The translations under genes were made by a program, and so were the position numbers. Below are positions 23,079 to 31,047 of a stretch of 46,938 nt of DNA, one piece after another. How positions within the stretch are numbered: the first letter of the stretch is position 1; each line of letters starts with the position of its first letter. The notes below the pieces were generated by a model. The model was not told the DNA's origin and searched no databases. It saw only the letters and a program-made list of their open reading frames with translations. Location: positions 1 to 46,938 of the forward strand of contig NZ_JANJZR010000032.1 of the NCBI RefSeq assembly GCF_024623065.1. Direction: 5' to 3'. Origin of the DNA: Bacteroides acidifaciens. Its GTDB lineage: Bacteria; Bacteroidota; Bacteroidia; Bacteroidales; Bacteroidaceae.

Positions 23079-24113
23079 ATGAAAGAAAGAATTTTAGTAA
23101 CGGGCGGGACGGGATATATTGGTTCTCACACCGTAGTGGAACTACAAAACAGTGGATATGAAGTAATTATCATTGATAATTTATCAAATTCAAGTGCCGA
23201 CGTTGTTGACAATATAGAGAAAGTATCAGGTATTCGTCCGGTGTTCGAGAAATTGGATTGTTTGGATTTTGCAGGGCTGGATGCCGTATTTACAAAATAT
23301 AAAGGAATTAAGGCTATTATTCACTTTGCAGCGAGCAAAGCCGTAGGAGAGTCGGTAGAGAAACCGTTGCTTTATTATCGCAATAACCTGGTTTCTTTGA
23401 TCAATCTTCTCGAATTGATGCCTAAACATGGAGTGGAAGGTATTGTGTTCTCTTCTTCCTGTACAGTATACGGTCAGCCGGACGAACTGCCGGTGACTGA
23501 GAAAGCTCCGATTAAGAAAGCGGAATCGCCTTACGGAAATACCAAACAGATTAATGAAGAGATTATCCGCGATACAGTAGCTTCCGGTGCTCCGATCAAT
23601 GCTATCATGCTGCGTTATTTCAACCCGATTGGCGCGCATCCTACCGCATTGCTGGGTGAACTGCCGAATGGCGTTCCTCAAAACCTGATTCCTTATCTGA
23701 CTCAGACTGCTATGGGTATCCGTGAGAAACTTAGCGTGTTTGGTGATGATTATGATACACCCGACGGCTCTTGTATCCGTGACTTTATCAATGTAGTCGA
23801 TTTGGCTAAAGCGCACGTGATTGCTATCCGCCGTATCTTGGAAAAGGGACAGAAAGAAAAAGTGGAAGTATTCAATATCGGTACGGGACGCGGTGTTTCC
23901 GTATTGGAATTAATCAATGGCTTTGAAAAAGCTACCGGTGTGAAGTTGAATTATCAGATTGTCGGGCGTCGTGCCGGTGATATTGAGAAAGTATGGGCGA
24001 ACCCCGATTTCGCCAATAATGAATTGGGGTGGAAAGCCGTAGAAACTTTGGAAGATACTTTACGCTCTGCCTGGAACTGGCAGCTGAAACTTCGTGAGAG
24101 AGGTATTCAGTAA
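23079..24113 (+). CDS. galE: UDP-glucose 4-epimerase
   Basis: This 344-residue short-chain dehydrogenase has the NAD motif TGGTGYIG (8-15), Ser residues in FSSSCTVYG (124-132) and the catalytic Tyr152-x3-Lys156 in SPYGNTK. It interconverts UDP-glucose and UDP-galactose (possibly the N-acetyl forms) and feeds capsule and O-glycan synthesis as well as galactose use. It stands alone with its own promoter and a following hairpin. Length and motifs match the family. Substrate range cannot be judged without modelling the gatekeeper residue. Confidence 0.96.
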   Translation: MKERILVTGGTGYIGSHTVVELQNSGYEVIIIDNLSNSSADVVDNIEKVSGIRPVFEKLDCLDFAGLDAVFTKYKGIKAIIHFAASKAVGESVEKPLLYYRNNLVSLINLLELMPKHGVEGIVFSSSCTVYGQPDELPVTEKAPIKKAESPYGNTKQINEEIIRDTVASGAPINAIMLRYFNPIGAHPTALLGELPNGVPQNLIPYLTQTAMGIREKLSVFGDDYDTPDGSCIRDFINVVDLAKAHVIAIRRILEKGQKEKVEVFNIGTGRGVSVLELINGFEKATGVKLNYQIVGRRAGDIEKVWANPDFANNELGWKAVETLEDTLRSAWNWQLKLRERGIQ

Positions 24114-24144
24114 AGAAGGAAACAATTTTAATCTACATAAGAGT

Positions 24145-24174
24145 TTAAACAAATCGTGCATGCGATTTGTTTAA
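24145..24174 (+). terminator. Hairpin after galE
   Basis: A 12-bp perfect stem (TTAAACAAATCG with CGATTTGTTTAA) around a TGCATG loop lies 31 nt after the galE stop. It is AT-rich with only a short T-run, so termination is likely but not certain. Confidence 0.6.
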
Positions 24175-24301
24175 TTGATGCTAATCGTCCTGAAGCTGGT
24201 TATGAGTATGTGAATATACATAAGCAGTACTTATACCTCCCCGGTATAGACAGGAGGTTGCATAGTAGTTTTGTCGTGTTTTATTTTGTGTTTGTGTTGT
24301 G

Positions 24302-24331
24302 ACGGTACTACGACGTGAGTCGTGGTACCGT
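24302..24331. terminator. Second hairpin in the galE-ispE gap
   Basis: The gap 24114-24481 holds no gene that I can see. Besides the hairpins at 24145 and 24452 it has this 13-bp stem (one G-T pair) with a GTGA loop, followed by TCTTTGT. It may be a second terminator for plus-strand transcription. Confidence 0.55.
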
Positions 24332-24451
24332 TCTTTGTACGGGTGTTACTTGGGTTTTGAATTATAAAACATTTAGAGCCTGTTTAAAAATAGCTCGCAT
24401 GCTTTGTCGTGTGCTGAATATACATCCTGCTGCAATGTTAGGTTTCTGAAA

Positions 24452-24479
24452 CTTTGCCGGAACATAATTTCCGGCAAAG
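24452..24479 (-). terminator. Terminator of ispE
   Basis: An 11-bp stem (CTTTGCCGGAA with TTCCGGCAAAG) and 6-nt loop begin 3 nt beyond the ispE stop. On the minus strand it is followed by a T-rich stretch. Confidence 0.8.
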
Positions 24480-24481
24480 GA

Positions 24482-25327
24482 CTATTGGCCTAACGTGCCT
24501 TTAAAACAAAACGAGTTACTTTCCCGGTTTATTTCCGGCAGCGCAGCATCCGGTGCGAACAGCCCGAACACGGAAGAACCGGAGCCGCTCATGGAAGCAT
24601 AGATTGCTCCCTGATTATAGAGTTCTTGTTTGATTTCTCCGATGACGGGGTGCTGCGGGAAGACGCTTGCCTCGAAATCATTGATTAATATATCCTTCCA
24701 TTCTGCCACCGGACGACGGATTACCTCTTTGACCGGATATTCGGGATGATGGGGATGAATGTTCGCGAAGGCTTCGCGGGTGGAAACAAAGACGTCCGGC
24801 TTCACAATCATAATCTGATAACCTTTTAATGAAAGTTCGATTGGCGAGAAGATGTTGCCGATGCCTTCGGCGTAGACAGGCTTGTTCTTGATAAAGAAAG
24901 CACAGTCTGCCCCCAAAGTAGCGGCGTATATTTCGAGTTGCTCTTCGGATAAGTTCAGGTGGAAATGCCCGTTGAGCAGTTTCAGCATAAAGGCGGCATC
25001 TGACGAACCGCCGCCAAGACCGGCTCCCGAAGGGATATGCTTATATAGATGAATCTCGACAGGGGGAAGGTGGAACTCCTTGTCCAGAAGTGAATAAGCT
25101 TTTGCCACCAGATTGTCTTCCGGATTGCCGGCTATCTCCATTCCATATTGGTGGAGAGTGATTTTCTTATCTGCTTCGGAGAGACTTGCTTCGGGGAGAG
25201 CGCGGATTTCGAGAGCATCCTCGAGGGCTACCGGATAGAAAACAGTTTCGAGGTTATGATAACCGTCCGGGCGTTTCTCTGTGATGGAGAGCCCCAGGTT
25301 TATTTTGATATTCGGAAAAACGATCAT
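24482..25327 (-). CDS. ispE: 4-diphosphocytidyl-2-C-methyl-D-erythritol kinase
   Basis: This 281-residue GHMP kinase starts with [10 protein letters not shown] (4-13) and has the ATP-binding loop [14 protein letters not shown] (100-113), GADCAFFI and a C-terminal [10 protein letters not shown] glycine motif. It phosphorylates CDP-methylerythritol in the non-mevalonate isoprenoid pathway. It is a single-gene unit with its own promoter (25415-25422, minus strand) and terminator. Confidence 0.95.
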   Translation of the reverse strand: MIVFPNIKINLGLSITEKRPDGYHNLETVFYPVALEDALEIRALPEASLSEADKKITLHQYGMEIAGNPEDNLVAKAYSLLDKEFHLPPVEIHLYKHIPSGAGLGGGSSDAAFMLKLLNGHFHLNLSEEQLEIYAATLGADCAFFIKNKPVYAEGIGNIFSPIELSLKGYQIMIVKPDVFVSTREAFANIHPHHPEYPVKEVIRRPVAEWKDILINDFEASVFPQHPVIGEIKQELYNQGAIYASMSGSGSSVFGLFAPDAALPEINRESNSFCFKGTLGQ

Positions 25328-25370
25328 ATGTACTATTTTACGATTTACGATTTACAATTTACTATTTGTA

Positions 25371-25384
25371 GTGGTGCACACCAC
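25371..25384. promoter_or_regulatory. Palindrome in the ispE leader
   Basis: GTGGTG-CA-CACCAC is a 6-bp inverted repeat with a 2-nt centre in the predicted leader of ispE. A protein-binding site is possible; it is too short to be sure. Confidence 0.35.
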
Positions 25385-25414
25385 AATTAATCGTGGCTTA
25401 ATGTGATTCGGGGG

Positions 25415-25422
25415 CAAAGTTA
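25415..25422 (-). promoter_or_regulatory. -7 box of ispE
   Basis: Reads TAACTTTG on the minus strand, giving a leader of about 80 nt. It is divergent from the dnaB promoter 45 nt to the right. Confidence 0.7.
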
Positions 25423-25466
25423 GTAAAATCTTCATTTTTCCTTATTCATTCTTCGTGATTATATTC

Positions 25467-25474
25467 TATCTTTG
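25467..25474 (+). promoter_or_regulatory. -7 box of dnaB
   Basis: TATCTTTG, with transcription expected to start near 25481, exactly where the leader inverted repeat 25481-25520 begins. Confidence 0.75.
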
Positions 25475-25480
25475 TCGTCC

Positions 25481-25520
25481 CGACCGGAGAAGCTCTGTTA
25501 TAAAGGAACCTGTCCGGTCG
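25481..25520 (+). promoter_or_regulatory. Inverted repeat in the dnaB leader
   Basis: CGACCGGA (25481-25488) pairs with TCCGGTCG (25513-25520), enclosing 24 nt and followed by CAAAAAAAT. The transcript would begin with this stem-loop, so it may protect the 5' end or control translation of dnaB, 37 nt downstream. Confidence 0.55.
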
Positions 25521-25557
25521 CAAAAAAATAGTAAATTACAAAATAGTAAATATCTCC

Positions 25558-27126
25558 ATGGCTGAACAGAGAAAAAATACCCGCAATACAAAATCTGCCA
25601 AAGTACAACCGGTAAATGATTATGGTCGTATCCAGCCTCAGGCGCCTGAGCTGGAAGAAGCTGTGTTGGGAGCTTTGATGATTGAGAAGGATGCCTACTC
25701 GCAAGTGAGCGAGATTCTTCGTCCCGAATCTTTTTATGAGCACCGTCACCAGTTGATTTACGCAGCTATTACCGACCTTGCCATCAACCAGAAACCGGTG
25801 GATATTCTGACGGTAAAGGAACAGCTTAGCAAGCGGGGAGATTTGGAAGAGGTCGGGGGGCCGTTCTATATTACTCAGTTGAGTAGCAAGGTCGCCTCTT
25901 CGGCGCATATTGAGTATCATGCACGTATCATTGCGCAGAAGTCGCTGGCACGTGAGTTGATTACGTTTACGAGCAATATCCAGAGCAAGGCTTTTGATGA
26001 GACGCTGGATGTGGACGACCTGATGCAGGAAGCGGAAGGTAAGCTTTTCGAGATTTCGCAGCAGAACATGAAGAAAGATTATACGCAGATTAATCCGGTG
26101 ATTGACGAAGCCTATAAGCTGATTCAGAAAGCTGCGGCACGGACCGACGGTTTGAGCGGTCTTGAAAGCGGTTTTACCAAACTGGACAAGATGACTTCCG
26201 GCTGGCAGAATTCCGACCTTATTATTATTGCCGCCCGTCCTGCCATGGGTAAGACAGCTTTCGTGCTTTCTATGGCAAAGAATATTGCCGTTGATTTTCG
26301 GAATCCGGTGGCGTTGTTCTCGCTTGAAATGAGTAACGTCCAGTTGGTGAACCGTCTGATTACGAATGTCTGCGAGATTCCGAGTGAGAAAATCAAGAGC
26401 GGGCAGTTGGCCAATTACGAATGGCAGCAGTTGGACTATAAGTTGAAGGATCTGATTGATGCACCGCTTTATGTGGATGATACCCCTTCTTTGTCAGTTT
26501 TCGAACTTCGTACAAAAGCGCGCCGTCTGGTGCGTGAGCATGGGGTGAAAGTCATTATTATCGACTACCTTCAGTTGATGAATGCGAGCGGTATGGCGTT
26601 CGGAAGCCGTCAGGAAGAGGTGAGTACCATTTCACGTTCGTTGAAGGGATTGGCGAAGGAGTTGAATATTCCGATTATCGCGCTGTCACAGTTGAACCGT
26701 GGTGTGGAAAGCCGTGAAGGTATCGACGGCAAGCGTCCGCAGTTGAGCGATCTTCGTGAATCGGGAGCCATCGAGCAGGACGCCGATATGGTGTGCTTTA
26801 TCCACCGTCCGGAGTATTACAAAATTTATCAGGACGACCGCGGGAATGACTTGCGCGGTATGGCGGAGATTGTGATAGCCAAGCACCGTAATGGTGCGGT
26901 AGGTGAGGTGCTGCTCCGGTTTAAGGGTGAGTTTACACGATTCTCGAATCCCGAGGATGATATGGTTATCCCGATGCCGGGTGAGCCTGCCGGAACGATG
27001 CTGGTTTCTAAAATGAATGCGGGAAGCCCTGCTTCCGTACCGCCGCCACCGGCACCTGATTTTGCTCCGCAGACAAACAATCCGTTTGCCGCGCCGATAG
27101 GTGGGGATGGGCCGTTGCCGTTTTAG
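25558..27126 (+). CDS. dnaB: Replicative DNA helicase
   Basis: This 522-residue protein has the DnaB N-terminal domain (about 25-125), a linker, and the RecA-like hexameric helicase domain with Walker A ARPAMGKT (226-233), IIIDYLQLM (Walker B) and the SDLRESGAIEQDAD arginine-finger region. It unwinds DNA at the replication fork and loads primase. No intein interrupts it. A tail of about 50 residues rich in Pro, Ala and Asn is usual in Bacteroidetes. It is a single-gene unit with its own promoter. Confidence 0.97.
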   Translation: MAEQRKNTRNTKSAKVQPVNDYGRIQPQAPELEEAVLGALMIEKDAYSQVSEILRPESFYEHRHQLIYAAITDLAINQKPVDILTVKEQLSKRGDLEEVGGPFYITQLSSKVASSAHIEYHARIIAQKSLARELITFTSNIQSKAFDETLDVDDLMQEAEGKLFEISQQNMKKDYTQINPVIDEAYKLIQKAAARTDGLSGLESGFTKLDKMTSGWQNSDLIIIAARPAMGKTAFVLSMAKNIAVDFRNPVALFSLEMSNVQLVNRLITNVCEIPSEKIKSGQLANYEWQQLDYKLKDLIDAPLYVDDTPSLSVFELRTKARRLVREHGVKVIIIDYLQLMNASGMAFGSRQEEVSTISRSLKGLAKELNIPIIALSQLNRGVESREGIDGKRPQLSDLRESGAIEQDADMVCFIHRPEYYKIYQDDRGNDLRGMAEIVIAKHRNGAVGEVLLRFKGEFTRFSNPEDDMVIPMPGEPAGTMLVSKMNAGSPASVPPPPAPDFAPQTNNPFAAPIGGDGPLPF

Positions 27127-27133
27127 TTGCGCA

Positions 27134-27302
27134 TTATTTTACCACAGAGGACGCAGAGGACACAGAGCTCTTTCTTTTTACTAAGTACTCATGTTGAATT
27201 GGTTTGTAAATTAATTATACGCATTTGCTTATTAAGGATTTGCACTTATTTTTCATCTTTCCGATATCCTCTGTGTCCTCTGCGTCCTCTGTGGTGAAAT
27301 AA
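27134..27302. repeat. Inverted pair of 34-bp repeats between dnaB and pheT
   Basis: 27134-27167 and 27269-27302 are complementary at 33 of 34 positions. Each contains the tandem 9-10 bp motif CACAGAGGACGCAGAGGAC. A weaker match extends outward (TTGC at 27127-27130 with GCAA at 27306-27309). The 101-nt interior is AT-rich with no gene. It resembles a small mobile palindromic element rather than a terminator. Confidence 0.88.
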
Positions 27303-27323
27303 CGTGCAATTTTTTATCAAACC

Positions 27324-27356
27324 TTTTCGGTCAACCGAAAAAACTTATTAACTTTG
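27324..27356 (+). promoter_or_regulatory. pheT promoter with an operator-like palindrome
   Basis: The -7 box TAACTTTG is at 27349-27356. The perfect 8-bp inverted repeat TTTTCGGT-CA-ACCGAAAA at 27324-27341 covers the -33 region, placing it where a repressor or activator dimer would act. Confidence 0.6.
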
Positions 27357-27390
27357 CGAATCTTTTGAGAAACAATAAAAAATTAATCAT

Positions 27391-29853
27391 ATGAATATCT
27401 CTTATAACTGGCTGAAAGAGTATGTCAACTTCGATTTGACGCCTGATGAAACGGCTGCCGCGTTGACTTCTATCGGCTTGGAAACAGGCGGCGTGGAAGA
27501 AGTGCAAACCGTCAAAGGTGGTTTGGAAGGTCTTGTGATCGGCGAAGTGCTGACTTGCGTGGAACACCCGAATTCCGACCATTTGCACATTACTACTGTC
27601 AATCTGGGAGAAGGCGAACCGGTACAGATCGTTTGCGGCGCTCCGAACGTGGCTGCCGGACAGAAAGTGGTGGTAGCTACCTTGGGTACGAAACTCTATG
27701 ACGGTGACGAATGTTTTACCATCAAGAAATCAAAAATCCGCGGCGTGGAATCTACCGGCATGATTTGTGCCGAAGATGAAATCGGTATCGGTACGGATCA
27801 TGCAGGCATCATTGTATTGCCGGAAGATGTTGTTCCGGGTACGCTTGCCAAGGATTATTATAATATCAAGAGCGACTATGTGCTTGAAGTGGACATCACG
27901 CCCAACCGTGCGGATGCCTGCTCTCATTACGGCGTGGCCCGCGACCTGTACGCTTATCTGATTCAGAACGGCAGACAGGCAACTCTGCAACGTCCATCGG
28001 TAGATGACTTCACGGTTGAAAACCGGGACTTGAATATTGAGGTGAAGGTGGAAAACACGGAGGCTTGCCCGCATTATGCCGGTGTGACCGTGAAAGGGGT
28101 GACCGTGAAGGAAAGCCCGGAATGGTTGCAGAACAAATTGCGCCTGATCGGTGTGCGTCCTATTAATAATGTAGTGGATATTACCAATTACATCGTTCAT
28201 GCTTTCGGACAGCCTTTGCACTGTTTCGATGCTGCCAAGATTAAAGGCAATGAGGTGATTGTGAAGACCATGCCCGAAGGGACTCCGTTCGTTACGCTGG
28301 ATGAAGTGGAACGCAAGCTGAGCGACCGCGACCTGATGATTTGCAATAAGGAAGAGGCGATGTGTATTGCCGGTGTATTCGGCGGACTGGATTCCGGCTC
28401 TACCGAAGCTACGACGGATGTTTTCATTGAAAGTGCTTACTTCCATCCCACATGGGTGCGCAAGACTGCACGCCGTCATGGACTGAATACGGATGCTTCT
28501 TTCCGTTTCGAGCGTGGCATCGACCCGAATGGCGTGATTTATTGCTTGAAACTGGCTGCCATGATGGTGAAGGAACTGGCCGGCGGTACGATTTCTTCTG
28601 ATATTAAAGATGTATATACTACTCCTGCGCAGGATTTCATCGTAGATTTGGCTTATGCTAAAGTAAATTCACTGGTAGGCAAAGTGATTCCGGTAGAGAC
28701 AATCAAGAGCATTGTGACCAGCCTGGAGATGAAGATTACGAATGAGACGGCAGAAGGGCTGACCTTGGCTGTGCCGCCTTATCGGGTGGATGTGCAGCGT
28801 GATTGTGACGTGATTGAGGATATTCTCCGCATCTACGGATATAATAATGTGGAAATCCCGTCTACTCTGAAGTCTAGTCTGACAACAAAGGGGGAACATG
28901 ATAAATCCAATAAATTACAGAATCTGGTGGCAGAACAGTTGGTGGGCTGCGGATTCAATGAAATACTGAATAACTCATTGACTCGTGCCGCATACTATGA
29001 CGGTCTGGAAACTTATCCGTCAAACCGACTGGTGATGTTGCTGAACCCCCTGAGCGCGGATTTGAACGCTATGCGTCAGACTTTGTTGTTCGGTGGACTG
29101 GAAAGCATCGCTTACAACACGAACCGTAAGAATGCCGACCTGAAATTCTTTGAATTCGGTAACTGTTATTATTTCGACGGAGACAAGAGGAATGAGGAAA
29201 AGGTATTGGCTCCTTATTCGGAAGATTATCACCTGGGATTGTGGGTAACCGGCAAGAAGGTTTCCAACTCGTGGGCGCATGCAGACGAAAACAGCTCTGT
29301 TTATGAATTGAAGGCTTATGTCGAGAATATTTTGAAACGTTTGGGACTGGATTTGCATAATCTGGTTGTAGGCAACTTGACCGATGATGTCTTTGCTGCC
29401 GCACTTTCCGTAAATACCAAGGGCGGTAAACGACTGGCATCTTTCGGTGTGGTGACTAAGAAATTGCTGAAGGCGTTCGATATCGATAATGAAGTTTATT
29501 TTGCCGACTTGAACTGGAAGGAGCTTATGAAGGCTATCCGTTCGGTGAAGATCAGCTACAGGGAAATATCCAAGTTCCCGGCTGTGAAACGTGACCTTGC
29601 CTTGCTGCTTGACAAGAATGTGCAGTTTGCCGAAATCGAGAAGATTGCTTACGATACGGAGAAGAAGTTGCTGAAAGAAGTGGAACTTTTTGACGTGTAC
29701 GAAGGCAAGAACCTGGAAGCAGGCAAGAAATCTTATGCAGTGAGCTTCTTGCTTCAGGATGAGAACCAGACTTTGAACGACAAGATGATTGACAAAATCA
29801 TGTCGAAATTGGTGAAGAACCTGGAAGATAAACTGGGCGCCAAACTAAGATAA
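27391..29853 (+). CDS. pheT: Phenylalanine--tRNA ligase beta subunit
   Basis: This 820-residue protein has the full bacterial domain order. An N-terminal EMAP-type tRNA-binding domain (about 40-155, HPNSDHLHI) is followed by B3/B4 editing and B5 DNA-binding-like domains, the inactive synthetase-like core and a C-terminal FDX-ACB domain (FPAVKRDLALLLD near 730). It forms the alpha2-beta2 enzyme that charges tRNA-Phe. The alpha subunit gene pheS is not adjacent, as is common in Bacteroides. It begins a run with the YebC-family and TSCPD genes. Confidence 0.97.
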   Translation: MNISYNWLKEYVNFDLTPDETAAALTSIGLETGGVEEVQTVKGGLEGLVIGEVLTCVEHPNSDHLHITTVNLGEGEPVQIVCGAPNVAAGQKVVVATLGTKLYDGDECFTIKKSKIRGVESTGMICAEDEIGIGTDHAGIIVLPEDVVPGTLAKDYYNIKSDYVLEVDITPNRADACSHYGVARDLYAYLIQNGRQATLQRPSVDDFTVENRDLNIEVKVENTEACPHYAGVTVKGVTVKESPEWLQNKLRLIGVRPINNVVDITNYIVHAFGQPLHCFDAAKIKGNEVIVKTMPEGTPFVTLDEVERKLSDRDLMICNKEEAMCIAGVFGGLDSGSTEATTDVFIESAYFHPTWVRKTARRHGLNTDASFRFERGIDPNGVIYCLKLAAMMVKELAGGTISSDIKDVYTTPAQDFIVDLAYAKVNSLVGKVIPVETIKSIVTSLEMKITNETAEGLTLAVPPYRVDVQRDCDVIEDILRIYGYNNVEIPSTLKSSLTTKGEHDKSNKLQNLVAEQLVGCGFNEILNNSLTRAAYYDGLETYPSNRLVMLLNPLSADLNAMRQTLLFGGLESIAYNTNRKNADLKFFEFGNCYYFDGDKRNEEKVLAPYSEDYHLGLWVTGKKVSNSWAHADENSSVYELKAYVENILKRLGLDLHNLVVGNLTDDVFAAALSVNTKGGKRLASFGVVTKKLLKAFDIDNEVYFADLNWKELMKAIRSVKISYREISKFPAVKRDLALLLDKNVQFAEIEKIAYDTEKKLLKEVELFDVYEGKNLEAGKKSYAVSFLLQDENQTLNDKMIDKIMSKLVKNLEDKLGAKLR

Positions 29854-29893
29854 TCAGATAAACTTAAAATTGTTATTATAAAAATATAAACCA

Positions 29894-30631
29894 ATGGGAA
29901 GAGCATTTGAATATAGAAAGGCCGCTAAACTGAAAAGATGGGGCCACATGGCTAAAACTTTTACAAGACTGGGCAAGCAGATCGCTATCGCTGTAAAGGC
30001 GGGCGGACCGGAACCGGAGAATAACCCGACCCTGCGTTCGGTTATCGCTACGTGTAAGCGTGAGAATATGCCGAAGGACAATATCGAACGTGCCATCAAG
30101 AACGCTATGGGTAAAGACCAAAGCGACTACAAGAGCATGACTTACGAAGGATACGGCCCTCACGGAATTGCTGTTTTTGTGGATACGTTGACAGACAACA
30201 CGACTCGTACGGTGGCTGACGTCCGTTCGGTATTTAACAAGTTCGGCGGAAACCTGGGTACAATGGGGTCGCTGGCTTTCCTTTTCGACCACAAATGTAT
30301 GTTTACTTTCAAGAAGAAAGACGGACTGGATATGGAAGAGCTGATTCTTGACCTGATCGACTATGATGTGGAAGATGAATATGATGCCGATGAAGAGGAA
30401 GGGACAATCACTATCTACGGTGACCCGAAGAGTTACGCGGCTATTCAGAAGCACCTGGAAGAGTGTGGCTTTGAGGATGTCGGCGGAGACTTTACTTATA
30501 TCCCCAACGATATGAAGGATGTGACTCCCGAACAACGCGAGACACTGGACAAGATGATTGAACGTCTGGAGGAGTTTGACGACGTGCAGACTGTTTATAC
30601 GAACATGAAACCTGAAGAAAGCGAAGAATAA
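29894..30631 (+). CDS. YebC/PmpR-family protein
   Basis: This 245-residue protein starts MGRAFEYRKAAKLKRWGHMAK, the family's N-terminal signature, and has the KAGGPEPENNPTLR block and an acidic domain (DYDVEDEYDADEEEG, about 156-170). Members were described as transcription regulators; more recent work on YebC/YeeN ties them to translation of difficult sequences by the ribosome. It lies 40 nt after pheT with no promoter of its own seen, so co-transcription with pheT is likely. Confidence 0.94.
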   Translation: MGRAFEYRKAAKLKRWGHMAKTFTRLGKQIAIAVKAGGPEPENNPTLRSVIATCKRENMPKDNIERAIKNAMGKDQSDYKSMTYEGYGPHGIAVFVDTLTDNTTRTVADVRSVFNKFGGNLGTMGSLAFLFDHKCMFTFKKKDGLDMEELILDLIDYDVEDEYDADEEEGTITIYGDPKSYAAIQKHLEECGFEDVGGDFTYIPNDMKDVTPEQRETLDKMIERLEEFDDVQTVYTNMKPEESEE

Positions 30632-30637
30632 GCCGGT

Positions 30638-30883
30638 ATGGAGTATGTTTATAAAACCAAAGGCACTTGCAGCACGAACATCGAACTGAATGTGGAAGAT
30701 GGAGTTGTGAAGGAAGTTGCTTTTTGGGGTGGATGCAACGGCAACCTGCAAGGTATTTCGCGCTTGGTGAAAGGCATGAAAGTGGAAGAGGTGATTGCCA
30801 AGCTTGAGGGTGTACGTTGCGGTGGCAGACCGACGTCTTGTCCCGACCAGTTATGTCGTGCATTGCATGAGATGGGATATTAA
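30638..30883 (+). CDS. TSCPD-domain protein (TIGR03905 type)
   Basis: This 81-residue protein contains GTCSTNIEL, GGCNGNLQGIS and CGGRPTSCPDQLCRAL (66-75 region). The TSCPD motif at about 67-71 and its spaced Cys residues are shared with the C-terminal domain of some vitamin-B12-dependent ribonucleotide reductases. A metal-binding or redox role is plausible; function is unproven. It starts 6 nt after the YebC-family gene and is followed by a strong terminator, closing this operon. Confidence 0.9.
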   Translation: MEYVYKTKGTCSTNIELNVEDGVVKEVAFWGGCNGNLQGISRLVKGMKVEEVIAKLEGVRCGGRPTSCPDQLCRALHEMGY

Positions 30884-30920
30884 CGGACAACGTTTTTTTT
30901 TATAGTTAATCTCAGAAGGG

Positions 30921-30947
30921 GGGGAGCAAAGAGCTCCCCTTTTTTTG
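30921..30947 (+). terminator. Terminator of the pheT-TSCPD operon
   Basis: GGGGAGC and GCTCCCC pair around a 5-nt loop, followed by T8. The G-run upstream could slip the register. Confidence 0.9.
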
Positions 30948-31023
30948 TTCGGGCACGGATTACACGGATAGCACGGTTTTATTGATTTTGAACCAAAATC
31001 GGACTCCAGTCGTTATTAATAAG

Positions 31024-31031
31024 TATATTTG
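31024..31031 (+). promoter_or_regulatory. -7 box of the Nramp gene
   Basis: TATATTTG, giving a leader of only about 10 nt before the ATG at 31048. Confidence 0.7.
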
Positions 31032-31047
31032 TATTGGATAAACTATT

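Noticed and set aside
29876..30751. Minus-strand open frame across the YebC-family gene
   Set aside because: Shadow of a strongly conserved gene; composition unlike a natural protein.
30951..30980. CACGGATTACACGGATAGCACGG, a short degenerate tandem stretch after the TSCPD gene
   Set aside because: It resembles widespread intergenic repeat debris, but has no partner arm or complete unit here, so I do not call an element.
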